Assembly (NCBI GenBank): GCA_002352605.1
Contig: DEIP01000192.1
Location: 1 to 19,206 of the forward strand
Source: Desulfobacteraceae bacterium UBA2771
GTDB lineage: Bacteria > Desulfobacterota > Desulfobacteria > Desulfobacterales > Desulfosarcinaceae
Direction: 5' to 3'
Length of the DNA stretch: 19,206 bases
Part shown: in pieces, positions 8,744-16,757 of the stretch
Numbering within the stretch: position 1 is the first letter of the stretch
Layout of the letters: each line of letters begins with the position of its first letter
Notes under the pieces: generated by a model
What the model was told of the DNA's origin: nothing
Databases searched by the model: none
Seen by the model: only the letters and a program-made list of their open reading frames with translations
Position numbers and translations under genes: made by a program

Positions 8744-8768
8744 CGCCCCGTTTGTGGGGCGTTTTTTT
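8744..8768 (+). terminator. Rho-independent terminator after the secretion ATPase gene
   Basis: CGCCCC at 8744-8749 pairs with GGGGCG at 8756-8761 around a 6-base loop, followed by seven T residues at 8762-8768. It sits 41 bases after the stop codon. The opposite strand lacks an equally good T-tract, so it acts mainly on the + strand. Confidence 0.85.
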
Positions 8769-8794
8769 GCCGGAAAAAACCGATGGGTTGCCTT

Positions 8795-9856
8795 CTACTT
8801 GAGGGGGGTTCTGAATCGTTCCCCGCGGGCGATGTTTTTGGTTGCGCGGGTGATGACGACCGTGGATGTGGTCTGCTCCGTATGCAGGATGAGCAAGGTG
8901 CCAATGTCTACGGGGGGCAGGCGTTTGGTTTCGATCTCATTATTTTCCAACACCATTTTTTGCGCATTGTAGATGCTGTATTGTTGGCCGACTACGATGT
9001 TGTCTGTGCGACCCTTGTCGATGAAGGCCAGCGTATGGTCCCCTATCAAGGTTGAATGATTTTCGGAGATGATAACCTGTCCGTCGATACCGGGGGTTCC
9101 CGGTTTGAGCTCGATCTTACGGAGTCGGGGGATGAAGGGCATCAGCAGATCGTTCACCCCGATGGTCCGAAATGATTTAATAATCTTGGCGATTACCATA
9201 TCCTGCTCTTTTCTGGCCACTTCCACGATGCCCAGAATATAATGTTGGGTTCCGATGGTTTCCTTCGAGTCGCGTTCATCCGTGGGGTTCATATATCTGA
9301 ATACGGTATGCCGGCTTCCGGGGCTGAGAATATCCCGGGCGGAATTGTCAGTCGGACGAATGTAGACCATGTCTTCCTCGCTGATCAGGATTTTTCTCCC
9401 TTGAACCTCGAAGATGGTTCCCAATGGGGTAACGGGTGGAGAACGGATAAATCCAACACTGTCGATGGCGGCGAATGCGAAATATGCTGCCGGCGTGCCT
9501 TCTTCTTTTTGCGCTACGGGTTCCGCCGGCAAAACAGCAACTTGCTGGATGGGCTCGGTTTTTGTGATGGCCTGCGTGCCCGACTTTTTGTACAGACGGA
9601 TGCGTTCACCGGGGAAGATCCAGTGCGGATTTGAGATCTGGTCATTTTCCTCCCACAGTTCCGGCCACAGCCAGGGAGAATCGTTAAAATGCCGTGACAG
9701 ATCCCAGAGGGTGTCACCCTTCTGGACCGTGTAATAAAATCCGGCCTCGCTTTCGATCACATCGATCGGTTCTGCTGCCGTTAAAGGGGTTGACGCCAGC
9801 AGCGGAATGAGCAGAAAAAGGGAACAAAGAACGGTTGGATACGTTCTGCGATTCAT
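8795..9856 (-). CDS. Secreted LysM-domain protein
   Basis: With the start at 9856 this protein has 353 residues. It begins with a basic N-terminus (MNRRTYP), a hydrophobic stretch (VLCSLFLLIPLLAS) and a likely signal peptidase I site near LTAAEP. A LysM domain follows at about residues 41-89, with YYTVQKGDTLWDLSRHF and WIFPGERIRLYK. LysM binds N-acetylglucosamine-containing glycans such as peptidoglycan, so the protein is probably periplasmic and wall-associated. The remaining 260 residues form a beta-rich C-terminal region without a catalytic motif that I can identify. Deltaproteobacterial genomes often carry LysM proteins of this layout, annotated only by the domain. The ATG at 9856 is chosen over 9868 because a GAGG lies six bases upstream of it. 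It converges on the gspE-like gene and lies downstream of groEL on the same strand, beyond the groEL terminator. Confidence 0.87.
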   Translation of the reverse strand: MNRRTYPTVLCSLFLLIPLLASTPLTAAEPIDVIESEAGFYYTVQKGDTLWDLSRHFNDSPWLWPELWEENDQISNPHWIFPGERIRLYKKSGTQAITKTEPIQQVAVLPAEPVAQKEEGTPAAYFAFAAIDSVGFIRSPPVTPLGTIFEVQGRKILISEEDMVYIRPTDNSARDILSPGSRHTVFRYMNPTDERDSKETIGTQHYILGIVEVARKEQDMVIAKIIKSFRTIGVNDLLMPFIPRLRKIELKPGTPGIDGQVIISENHSTLIGDHTLAFIDKGRTDNIVVGQQYSIYNAQKMVLENNEIETKRLPPVDIGTLLILHTEQTTSTVVITRATKNIARGERFRTPLK

Positions 9857-10236
9857 CGGATACCTCATCTTTTAGGTGGCATGGAAGCTATGATGGCACA
9901 TTTTTTATTTTTTGCAGCAAACAATCAACCCATTTATGAATATGATCGCATTGATGACGCATATGGGTTTTTCCGATTGTCTTATCGGTCGGCGATGAAG
10001 AAAGCTTTAGGAAAAAAAGTCAATGTTTTTTAAATATCGGGCTACGAACGCGGAGATGCCGGGTGAAGCGTCCGGTAATGAGAAATATAGTCAACCCTCG
10101 GTTAATTAGAGCGCTGGAACCCTTTTTCAGTAACCTGATCGTTGGTGGATTGTCAAGCGCATATCTTCACCTTGCCAGGGTCTGTCATGCAACGCCGGGC
10201 CAAACGCGGCAACGGGGTCAGGGCCTTGGAAATAAG
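9857..10236. other. Non-coding interval between groEL and the LysM gene
   Basis: Apart from the RBS of the LysM gene I see no credible gene in this stretch. The left half is AT-rich, with A- and T-runs near 9901-9913 and 10011-10032. It could hold the promoter of the LysM gene, but the TTGATT and TTGACT hexamers there on the - strand lack a matching -10 box at good spacing. Confidence 0.4.
9863..9866 (-). promoter_or_regulatory. RBS deciding the LysM protein start
   Basis: On the - strand GAGG lies six bases before ATG 9856. The upstream in-frame ATG at 9868 has only a weak AAAAG before it. Confidence 0.5.
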
Positions 10237-10270
10237 AAAGCCCCTGCATGAACGAACATGCGGGGGCTTT
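10237..10270. terminator. Bidirectional hairpin terminator after groEL
   Basis: Bases 10237-10250 pair with 10257-10270 through a 14-base stem that has one G-U wobble, around the loop AACGAA. Read on the - strand it follows the groEL stop at 10305 and runs into a T-rich tail; on the + strand five T residues close the stem. It should terminate groESL transcription. Confidence 0.8.
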
Positions 10271-10304
10271 TTGGTTTATTACGGGATATTGAAGGGGGAC
10301 TTGA

Positions 10305-11975
<1,671 letters not shown>

Positions 11976-12014
11976 TTTACGTAACCTCCATATCTAACGT
12001 TAATAGGGTAATCG

Positions 12015-12302
12015 TTATTCAATAACGCCGAGCACGTCGTCTTCACGCATAATCAGATACTCTTCCCCTTCGATTTTCACTTCGGTGCCCGAGTATTTTC
12101 CGAACAGAATCCGGTCGTCGACCTTGATCTCTAGCGCCACACGCTTTCCGTCATCGCCGACTTTGCCATTTCCAACGGCTGTGACTTTGCCTTCAGCCGG
12201 TTTTTCCTTGGCGGTGTCCGGGATGATAATGCCGCCTTTGGTTGTGGATTCTTCTTCGACGCGCTGCACCAGAATTCGATCCTGCAATGGCCTGAGTTTC
12301 AT
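12015..12302 (-). CDS. groES: 10 kDa co-chaperonin GroES
   Basis: This 95-residue protein starts MKLRPLQDRILVQRVEEE and contains the mobile-loop segment TTKGGIIIPDTAKEKP and the C-terminal EGEEYLIMREDDVLGVIE. It forms the heptameric lid on GroEL. An in-frame ATG at 12356 would add 18 basic residues; the start at 12302 is preferred because it matches the conserved length and is preceded by a strong GGAGAGAGGG site at 12306-12316. It is the first gene of the groESL operon. Confidence 0.98.
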   Translation of the reverse strand: MKLRPLQDRILVQRVEEESTTKGGIIIPDTAKEKPAEGKVTAVGNGKVGDDGKRVALEIKVDDRILFGKYSGTEVKIEGEEYLIMREDDVLGVIE

Positions 12303-12365
12303 GTTTCCCTCTCTCCTTTTTCGTTTAGATCTGTGTTGATTATTAAAAAAAGCCAACTCCTCTTA

Positions 12366-12371
12366 ATTATA
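12366..12371 (-). promoter_or_regulatory. Candidate -10 box for groESL
   Basis: On the - strand a perfect TATAAT lies 64 bases before the groES ATG. No good -35 hexamer stands at 16-18 bases. A CCCATTTT just upstream of it resembles part of a heat-shock sigma-32 -10 element, but its -35 partner is also poor. No CIRCE inverted repeat is seen, so HrcA control is unlikely from this sequence. Confidence 0.4.
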
Positions 12372-12569
12372 AAAAATGGGTCCGTTGTCGCCACCCAACT
12401 TTTAAATGAATCGCATCGGACACGATGATTTTTTTTCAGGAAAACAAGAGATTCAATAATCTAATCACACGTCATCATTTGTAAAGAGCGGAGGTTGTAT
12501 TTTGTCGAGGAAACCACCGATTGATTTTCATGCACGGCCGCTTGAATCGGCAATCCATTTTGGATCCAT

Positions 12570-12605
12570 CGATCATACGGCGTCCGGCGATCATGCGGCG
12601 TCCGG
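12570..12605. repeat. Tandem 18-base repeat, two copies
   Basis: CGATCATACGGCGTCCGG at 12570-12587 is followed immediately by a copy at 12588-12605 that differs by a single base (A to G). It lies in non-coding DNA just downstream of the fmdB-type gene. Confidence 0.85.
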
Positions 12606-12615
12606 ATTTGAGCAT

Positions 12616-12921
12616 TCAATCGCTGCTTTTGGCCGTTTTGAGTTCGGAATCGCCGGTACTGCTTTTCTCTTCAGTAGACGTTGTTTTGTCTGAATCCTTG
12701 CCGCCTTCATCTGAATCCTTGCCGCCCTCAGTGGATGTCGATTTTTTGGAATAGTCCGTTACGTACCAACCGGTTCCCTTCAGGTGAAAGCTGCTCTGGG
12801 AAATCAGTTTGTTGAGCGTTCCCGAGCAATGTCTACAAGCGGTCAACGGTGGGTCCGAAAATTTCTGAATCACTTCTTCGATCTTACCGCACGCTGCACA
12901 CTGATATTCGTAGAGCGGCAT
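12616..12921 (-). CDS. FmdB-family zinc-ribbon protein
   Basis: This 101-residue protein starts MPLYEYQCAACGKIEE and has two CxxC pairs, C8/C11 and C29/C32, which form the zinc ribbon of the FmdB family (putative regulatory protein). The motif SSFHLKGTGWYVTDY after the ribbon is also typical. The C-terminal 40 residues are acidic, Ser/Thr-rich and low in complexity, with a repeated GGKDSD, so this tail is probably disordered. A CAGGAG site lies about nine bases before the ATG. The gene has its own near-consensus promoter and is not in an operon with the HELVH protein upstream of it. The family's biochemical role is not established. Confidence 0.92.
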   Translation of the reverse strand: MPLYEYQCAACGKIEEVIQKFSDPPLTACRHCSGTLNKLISQSSFHLKGTGWYVTDYSKKSTSTEGGKDSDEGGKDSDKTTSTEEKSSTGDSELKTAKSSD

Positions 12922-12990
12922 GGTTCAAATCTCCTGTAACTGGGTGCAAAACCTAAAAAAAATAGGATGTTCCGTCGAATTGACTGCTCT

Positions 12991-13018
12991 AATATATGTC
13001 ATCTTTCGTGCTTGTCAA
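12991..13018 (-). promoter_or_regulatory. Sigma-70-type promoter for the fmdB-type gene
   Basis: On the - strand a perfect TTGACA (13013-13018) is separated by 16 bases from TATATT (12991-12996). Transcription would start near 12984, giving a leader of about 60 bases. Confidence 0.75.
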
Positions 13019-13035
13019 GAACATGCCTGCGAAAA

Positions 13036-13587
13036 TCAGGGGATGGTTATCAATTCATCGAAGGGGGGGCGCCATCTGCTGTAAAATTCAAGAACGGTAT
13101 CCAGGCCATGGGCCTTCACGGGATCGAGAATGTGGTGGGTAATTCCGTGTACGCGACGCTCTTCAAGGAGCTTTTCCATGTCGCTTGCATTGAAGTTCTG
13201 CAGAAAGCGGCTGAAACGGACGATATGGACCAACTCATGGGTGACCACGTACAGGGCAAAGGGGGAGAGTGCAATCTTCGGATGTGCCTTCAAGGTATCA
13301 AGGATGGCGTGGTCCTGAATACAGATTTTGTAGAAATCGTATGCGCTGGATCCTAAGACCCCGCCTTTCAGTTTGCCTTCATAACGAATGATTTGGGCAA
13401 AAGGACCGTCAACGATTTCGTAGTCGGTCAGGTCGGTCAGGGTGGTGACGTCATATTTCGGTTGCAGCCACTGGTTTGCCGACATTTTATAGTGGTTGCC
13501 GACCAGTTCCTCGGCCAAGGCGACCGCATTGTTGACAATCGTCAGCTCATCTTTCTTGAATGTGGGGTGGACACCCATTTTCTTCAT
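13036..13587 (-). CDS. Uncharacterised protein with zincin-like HELVH motif
   Basis: This 183-residue protein has no recognised family name. HELVH at residues 117-121 (VVTHELVHIVRFSRFL) fits the HExxH zinc-binding helix of metallopeptidases. A candidate third ligand lies downstream in LLEERRVHGITHHIL. The N-terminal half is soluble with no signal peptide or membrane segment, so a cytoplasmic location is likely. The neighbours are the fmdB-type gene downstream, which has a separate promoter, and the bS22-like gene on the opposite strand. The start is uncertain, because neither the ATG at 13587 nor the in-frame ATG nine bases later has a clear ribosome-binding site. Protease activity is inference from the motif alone. 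Confidence 0.8.
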   Translation of the reverse strand: MKKMGVHPTFKKDELTIVNNAVALAEELVGNHYKMSANQWLQPKYDVTTLTDLTDYEIVDGPFAQIIRYEGKLKGGVLGSSAYDFYKICIQDHAILDTLKAHPKIALSPFALYVVTHELVHIVRFSRFLQNFNASDMEKLLEERRVHGITHHILDPVKAHGLDTVLEFYSRWRPPFDELITIP

Positions 13588-13666
13588 TGAATTTATGTAG
13601 CATAACCCATTTCAAGGATCAATGGATTAGAATCGTGAACCATACAATAGGGATCTCAAAAAAACA

Positions 13667-13693
13667 TGGACAAAAATGGGACGATAGTATAAA
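13667..13693 (+). promoter_or_regulatory. Possible promoter of the bS22-like gene
   Basis: TGGACA at 13667-13672 and TATAAA at 13688-13693 are 15 bases apart, shorter than the optimal 17. The pair lies 45 bases before the start codon in an AT-rich stretch. Confidence 0.35.
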
Positions 13694-13726
13694 AGAACGA
13701 GTTTATCCAAATAACTTAGCAAGAAT

Positions 13727-13736
13727 GGGGGTGATC
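13727..13736 (+). promoter_or_regulatory. Extended Shine-Dalgarno site of the bS22-like gene
   Basis: GGGGGTGATC matches the 3'-extended anti-SD complement (GGTGATC exactly), and its G-run ends seven bases before the TTG. It decides the TTG start at 13739. Confidence 0.6.
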
Positions 13737-13738
13737 GG

Positions 13739-13837
13739 TTGGGTAGCGTAATCAAGAAACGAAGAAAAAAGATGCGCAAGCATAAGCACCGAAAGCTGTT
13801 GGCCCGAACGCGGCATCAGAGAAGAAAGGGTAAATGA
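13739..13837 (+). CDS. AURKAIP1/COX24-domain small ribosomal protein (bS22-like)
   Basis: The 32-codon frame TTG-GGT-AGC-GTA to TGA encodes a very basic peptide beginning MGSVIKKRRKKMRKHK and ending HQRRKGK. This matches the 33-residue bacterial AURKAIP1/COX24-domain proteins; the mycobacterial member, bS22, is a component of the small ribosomal subunit as I recall. More than half of the residues are Lys, Arg or His, which suits rRNA binding. The TTG start gives the conserved MGSVIKKRRK N-terminus, and a strong extended Shine-Dalgarno site precedes it. It stands alone on the + strand with a terminator about 35 bases downstream. Automatic gene callers easily miss it because of its size. Confidence 0.88.
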   Translation: MGSVIKKRRKKMRKHKHRKLLARTRHQRRKGK

Positions 13838-13871
13838 TGATACCTTCACACTTCTGTGATGGACACCGATA

Positions 13872-13906
13872 AAAAAGCACCGACACGAGGCGCGTCGGTG
13901 CTTTTT
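13872..13906. terminator. Bidirectional terminator between the bS22-like gene and hflC
   Basis: AGCACCGAC (13876-13884) pairs with GTCGGTGCT (13894-13902) around a 9-base loop. The stem is flanked by an A-run on the left and a T-run on the right, so it works in both directions. It follows the bS22-like stop on the + strand and the hflC stop (13944) on the - strand. Confidence 0.88.
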
Positions 13907-13943
13907 GTTCCTTCCGACCCAATCGCCGGTAGGGCTTGCCGGC

Positions 13944-14900
13944 TTATTTATTGCCCTTGTAACCCTTCATGTACTTGAAGATTTCCGAGTCCGTCGACAG
14001 GATGATTGAGCTGTTGTCGGAGAGTGCCTCGTTGTAGACTTCCAGCGTTTTTATAAAGGAATAAAATTCCGAGTCCTGCCCGTATGCCTTCGCGTAGAGC
14101 CTTGTCGATTGGGCATCCGCCTTACCCTTGATCTCCTGGGCCGTTCGGTAGGCTTCCGATTCGATGCGCTTCAATTCCCGCTCTTTTTCACCCAGGATCT
14201 TCTGGGCCTCACCTTTCCCTTCGGACCTGAATTTTTGGGCGATCTGTTTTCTCTCGGCAATCATCCGTTCGTAGACGGATTTCCTGACCTCTTCGACGTA
14301 GTTGACCCGCTTGATCTTGACATCCGCCAGTTCGATGCCGAAATTGGACAGTTTGGGTTTTGCCTGCTTCAGGATGCCGGTGTCGATTTTGTCGCGGCCG
14401 ACGTAAACCTGAGAAAATCTGGCCGGCCTCTCTTTTGGTTTCTCCCTATCGTCTCCATCACCCAGGTCTTCGAAGGTGTCCAGTTCACGGTTGCTGTTTC
14501 GAACCGCTTCGATGAGGCGATTGGAAGTAATAAAGTTTCTCACCGTGGGGTCGATGATTTCATCCAGGCGCTGCTGGGCCCGGCTCAGGTATCCCACCGT
14601 CTTGAAAAAGAGGACGGGGTCGACGATCTTCCAGCGGGCAAATGTATTCACCCAAATGTAGGTCTTGTCCTTGGTGGGGATCTGCCCCGGGTCGCCGTCC
14701 CACTCCTGCAGGTTCTTGGGGAAAACCAGGGCTTTTTCGATGACCGGGAGTTTGAAACGCAGTCCCGGTGTCGTCACCGTTCGTTGGACCTTGTCGAAAC
14801 GGGTGACCACGACTTGCTCGGTTTCATCCACCGTATATGCACATATAAATAGCATCAATACCAGTAGGCCGGCAACGGCCAACAAAAATTTTGTTTTCAT
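13944..14900 (-). CDS. hflC: HflC, SPFH/band 7 regulator of FtsH protease
   Basis: This 318-residue protein has an N-terminal membrane anchor (FLLAVAGLLVLMLFICAYTV) followed by the SPFH/band 7 domain: DETEQVVVTRFDKVQRTVTTPGL, then DPVLFFKTVGYLSRAQQRLD. A long charged coiled-coil-like region (VYERMIAERKQIAQKFRSEG, KGEAQKILGEKEREL) leads to the C-terminus. HflC assembles with HflK as a large periplasm-facing cage around the inner-membrane AAA protease FtsH and tunes its activity. Its ATG overlaps the hflK stop codon as ATGA (14897-14900), so the two are translationally coupled. A charged insertion of about 15 residues (DGDDREKPKERPARFSQ) lies in the band 7 domain, as in other HflC proteins. Confidence 0.95.
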   Translation of the reverse strand: MKTKFLLAVAGLLVLMLFICAYTVDETEQVVVTRFDKVQRTVTTPGLRFKLPVIEKALVFPKNLQEWDGDPGQIPTKDKTYIWVNTFARWKIVDPVLFFKTVGYLSRAQQRLDEIIDPTVRNFITSNRLIEAVRNSNRELDTFEDLGDGDDREKPKERPARFSQVYVGRDKIDTGILKQAKPKLSNFGIELADVKIKRVNYVEEVRKSVYERMIAERKQIAQKFRSEGKGEAQKILGEKERELKRIESEAYRTAQEIKGKADAQSTRLYAKAYGQDSEFYSFIKTLEVYNEALSDNSSIILSTDSEIFKYMKGYKGNK

Positions 14901-15934
14901 TTTGATTCACCACCCGTATTTCCAAGGTTCAAGAGGGGAAGAACATTCCTTTGATCGGCATCCACGATAAATTTCCGGTTGATCTTGGGGAGCAGTTCGT
15001 TCAGCGATTCCAGATACAGCCGACGTTTGGTCACGTCCTTGGCCTTGACATATTCGCTGTACTGGTCATTGAATCGGGCCGCATCTCCCTGGGCCCGGTT
15101 GACCCGATCGAGGGAGTAGCCCTCGGCTGCCTTGATCGTCCGTTCCGCCTCACCCTTGGCCGCCGGGATGGCTTTGTTGTAGTCTTCCCGAGCCTGGTAG
15201 ATCATCTTCTCTTTTTCCTGAGTGGCCTGGTTGACTTCATTGAAGGAGGCTTGCACCGGCGTGGGCACATTGGTTTTCTTCATTTCCACGGTGACCACGT
15301 TGATGCCGGTTTCCGCCTTGTCCAATTCCTCTTGGAGCACCCGTTGTGCTTCCACGGCGATTTCATCGCGCTTGGTGATCACTTCGTTGATGCTGCGGTC
15401 GCCTACCACCAGTCGCATGCTGGATTCCGAAAGGTCGCGCAACAGACCGTTGGCATCCTTGACCTTGAACAGGTAGTCGTAGGGATCCTTGATTTTGTAT
15501 TGAACGATCCAGGGCACCACTGCCACGTTCAAATCGCCGGTGAGCATCAGAGAAATGTTGGCTGTGTCCGACGCCCCCCCTGAGTACCTGCCCCCATACT
15601 CCTTGCGATCGGACTGAAAACCAAACTCTTCCTTGTAGACACGGTCCTGACGAACTTTGGTGACTTTTTCAATGCCGAAGGGCAATTTGAAGTTGGGGCC
15701 CGGTTCGGCAATCCTGATAAACTTGCCGAAACGCTGCACGACCCCAACCGAACCGGACTCGATGGTAAAAAATACGGAGTACCCAAGCAATAATGCGACG
15801 ATGATAACGATAATCAGCAGCGAACCGCCCGGCGGTTTGAATTTTTTCAGCTGATCGACAATATCGTCCATTTGCGGTGGAACGCCGCCTTGCTGGTTAT
15901 GCTGACGGTTTAACTTTTCCCAATCCCAAGCCAT
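14897..15934 (-). CDS. hflK: HflK, SPFH/band 7 regulator of FtsH protease
   Basis: This 345-residue protein begins MAWDWEKLNRQHNQQGG, a typical HflK N-terminus. One membrane segment lies at about residues 38-56 (SLLIIVIIVALLLGYSVFF). The SPFH domain follows, with ESGSVGVVQRFGKFIRIAEPG, then LPFGIEKVTKVRQDRVYKEE and GDLNVAVVPWIVQYKI. A helical region with AKGEAERTIKAAEGYSLDRV and KRRLYLESLNELLPK leads to the end. The partner is HflC, encoded next, and the complex regulates FtsH at the inner membrane. An AAGGAT site lies five bases before the ATG. A promoter and a structured leader of about 140 bases precede it. Confidence 0.96.
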   Translation of the reverse strand: MAWDWEKLNRQHNQQGGVPPQMDDIVDQLKKFKPPGGSLLIIVIIVALLLGYSVFFTIESGSVGVVQRFGKFIRIAEPGPNFKLPFGIEKVTKVRQDRVYKEEFGFQSDRKEYGGRYSGGASDTANISLMLTGDLNVAVVPWIVQYKIKDPYDYLFKVKDANGLLRDLSESSMRLVVGDRSINEVITKRDEIAVEAQRVLQEELDKAETGINVVTVEMKKTNVPTPVQASFNEVNQATQEKEKMIYQAREDYNKAIPAAKGEAERTIKAAEGYSLDRVNRAQGDAARFNDQYSEYVKAKDVTKRRLYLESLNELLPKINRKFIVDADQRNVLPLLNLGNTGGESK

Positions 15935-16024
15935 TTTTTATCCTTGTGTAATAGTAATGCCACGATGGTTTTTGTCTCTGTTCCTACGACCGATTGCCTC
16001 GTTAAGGCGAAGGGCGAGGCCTTC

Positions 16025-16065
16025 CGTATGTAGGCGGATAGATTCGTAACCGCTGCCCCCATACG
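16025..16065 (-). other. Stem-loop in the hflK leader
   Basis: CGTATG (16025-16030) pairs with CATACG (16060-16065), and inside it GGCGG pairs with CCGCT around an AT-rich loop. A second stem, GCCTCG (15996-16001) with CGAGGC (16015-16020), follows it on the transcript toward hflK. Both lie between the proposed hflK promoter and the start codon. A regulatory role is inference. Confidence 0.4.
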
Positions 16066-16082
16066 ATTCACAAACGTGTATT

Positions 16083-16111
16083 AATCTAAGATTGGCATCC
16101 GGTTAAGTCAA
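16083..16111 (-). promoter_or_regulatory. Sigma-70-type promoter for hflK-hflC
   Basis: On the - strand TTGACT (16106-16111) and TAGATT (16083-16088) are spaced by exactly 17 bases. The start would fall near 16076, giving a leader of about 140 bases. Confidence 0.65.
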
Positions 16112-16270
16112 GGGAAATCAATGGACGGCATCCATAACCAAACACGTAACGGGTAACACTTGATCATTTGGCGGATCATTACACGACGATTTGTTCAGAC
16201 CGGCTTTGCCAAAACCACCTTCATCCGGTCGATGGGCCCAAATTTCTACCGTAGCGGGAAAGGGTTTGTC

Positions 16271-16299
16271 TTGACTTCCGGGTGGACACTCTCTATACC
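16271..16299 (+). promoter_or_regulatory. Sigma-70-type promoter for the DciA-like gene
   Basis: TTGACT (16271-16276) is followed after 17 bases by TATACC (16294-16299). The predicted start near 16306 gives a leader of about 25 bases before the ATG at 16331. Confidence 0.6.
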
Positions 16300-16330
16300 G
16301 GCCCCATTGCACCGAGGATAGCGATCCCGA

Positions 16331-16648
16331 ATGGAGAAAAAACGTCTGCCCAACAAAACATTCACACCTATCGGCCGGGTGCTGGAATCCATTCTCGAAC
16401 AATCCCGGTCAAACAGCGGCGGGGGTATCATGCATCTGGCCCATGTGTGGGAAAAAGTGCTTGGGCCGCCAATTACGGATAACACGAAACCCTTTGCCGT
16501 CAAAGGGTCGCTTTTGCTTGTGCATGTATCCGGCTCCGCATGGTTGCATCAGCTTCAGTTCTTGAAGGCCGACCTGCTGGAGAAGTTGAATCAGGGGCTA
16601 AAAAACGAACGGATTGAGGATATCAGATTTAAAGTCGGTCCGATGTAG
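16331..16648 (+). CDS. DUF721 protein, DciA-like replicative helicase loader/operator
   Basis: This 105-residue protein has the DUF721 pattern over almost its whole length. Features are IGRVLESILEQ near the N-terminus, LAHVWEKVLGPPITDNTKPFAV in the middle, then LLVHVSGSAWLHQLQFLKADLLEKLN and a final IEDIRFKVG. DUF721 proteins of the DciA group load or operate DnaB helicase in bacteria that lack DnaC and DnaI. Proteins of this short length carry the core KH-like fold, so the DciA role is likely but not certain. It has its own promoter and is followed by the trmN6-like gene on the same strand. A GAGGA lies about 12 bases before the ATG, a little far for an optimal site. Confidence 0.87.
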   Translation: MEKKRLPNKTFTPIGRVLESILEQSRSNSGGGIMHLAHVWEKVLGPPITDNTKPFAVKGSLLLVHVSGSAWLHQLQFLKADLLEKLNQGLKNERIEDIRFKVGPM

Positions 16649-16757
16649 AACGGGTATGGTCCAGACACCGGTTCGCCGGCCGCCCGCTCGTTGCCCGATA
16701 TGGGCCGCATCCGACTTTCTGTAAACGCGCCTTGAACAACGGTAAATTTCAAACTCC

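Larger units (their letters stand above)
12303..12615. other. Intergenic interval upstream of groES
   Basis: About 310 bases lie between the groES start and the end of the fmdB-type gene. The half next to groES is AT-rich and holds the candidate -10 box. The other half carries a short tandem repeat at 12570-12605. No credible coding frame was accepted here. Confidence 0.45.
15935..16330. other. Divergent intergenic region between hflK and the DciA-like gene
   Basis: These 396 bases hold no accepted gene. They contain the hflKC promoter and structured leader on the - strand and the promoter of the DciA-like gene on the + strand. Bases between about 16115 and 16265 show no structure that I can name. 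Confidence 0.6.

Noticed and set aside
10237..10270. The long perfect hairpin downstream of groEL as a possible small RNA or mobile element end
   Set aside because: Its position just after groEL and its T-rich flanks fit a transcription terminator; no direct repeats or transposase gene accompany it.
12502..12754. + strand frames over the fmdB-type gene and its downstream repeat
   Set aside because: They run antisense to the well-supported zinc-ribbon gene and are Ser/Pro-rich low-complexity translations of its repeat-bearing tail.
14109..15583. Long + strand frames opposite hflC and hflK
   Set aside because: They are antisense shadows of the well-identified SPFH genes and show no recognisable protein features.
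16649..16757. CCGG-TTCG-CCGG hairpin between the DciA-like and TrmN6-like genes as a terminator
   Set aside because: The stem is only four base pairs and no T-tract follows.
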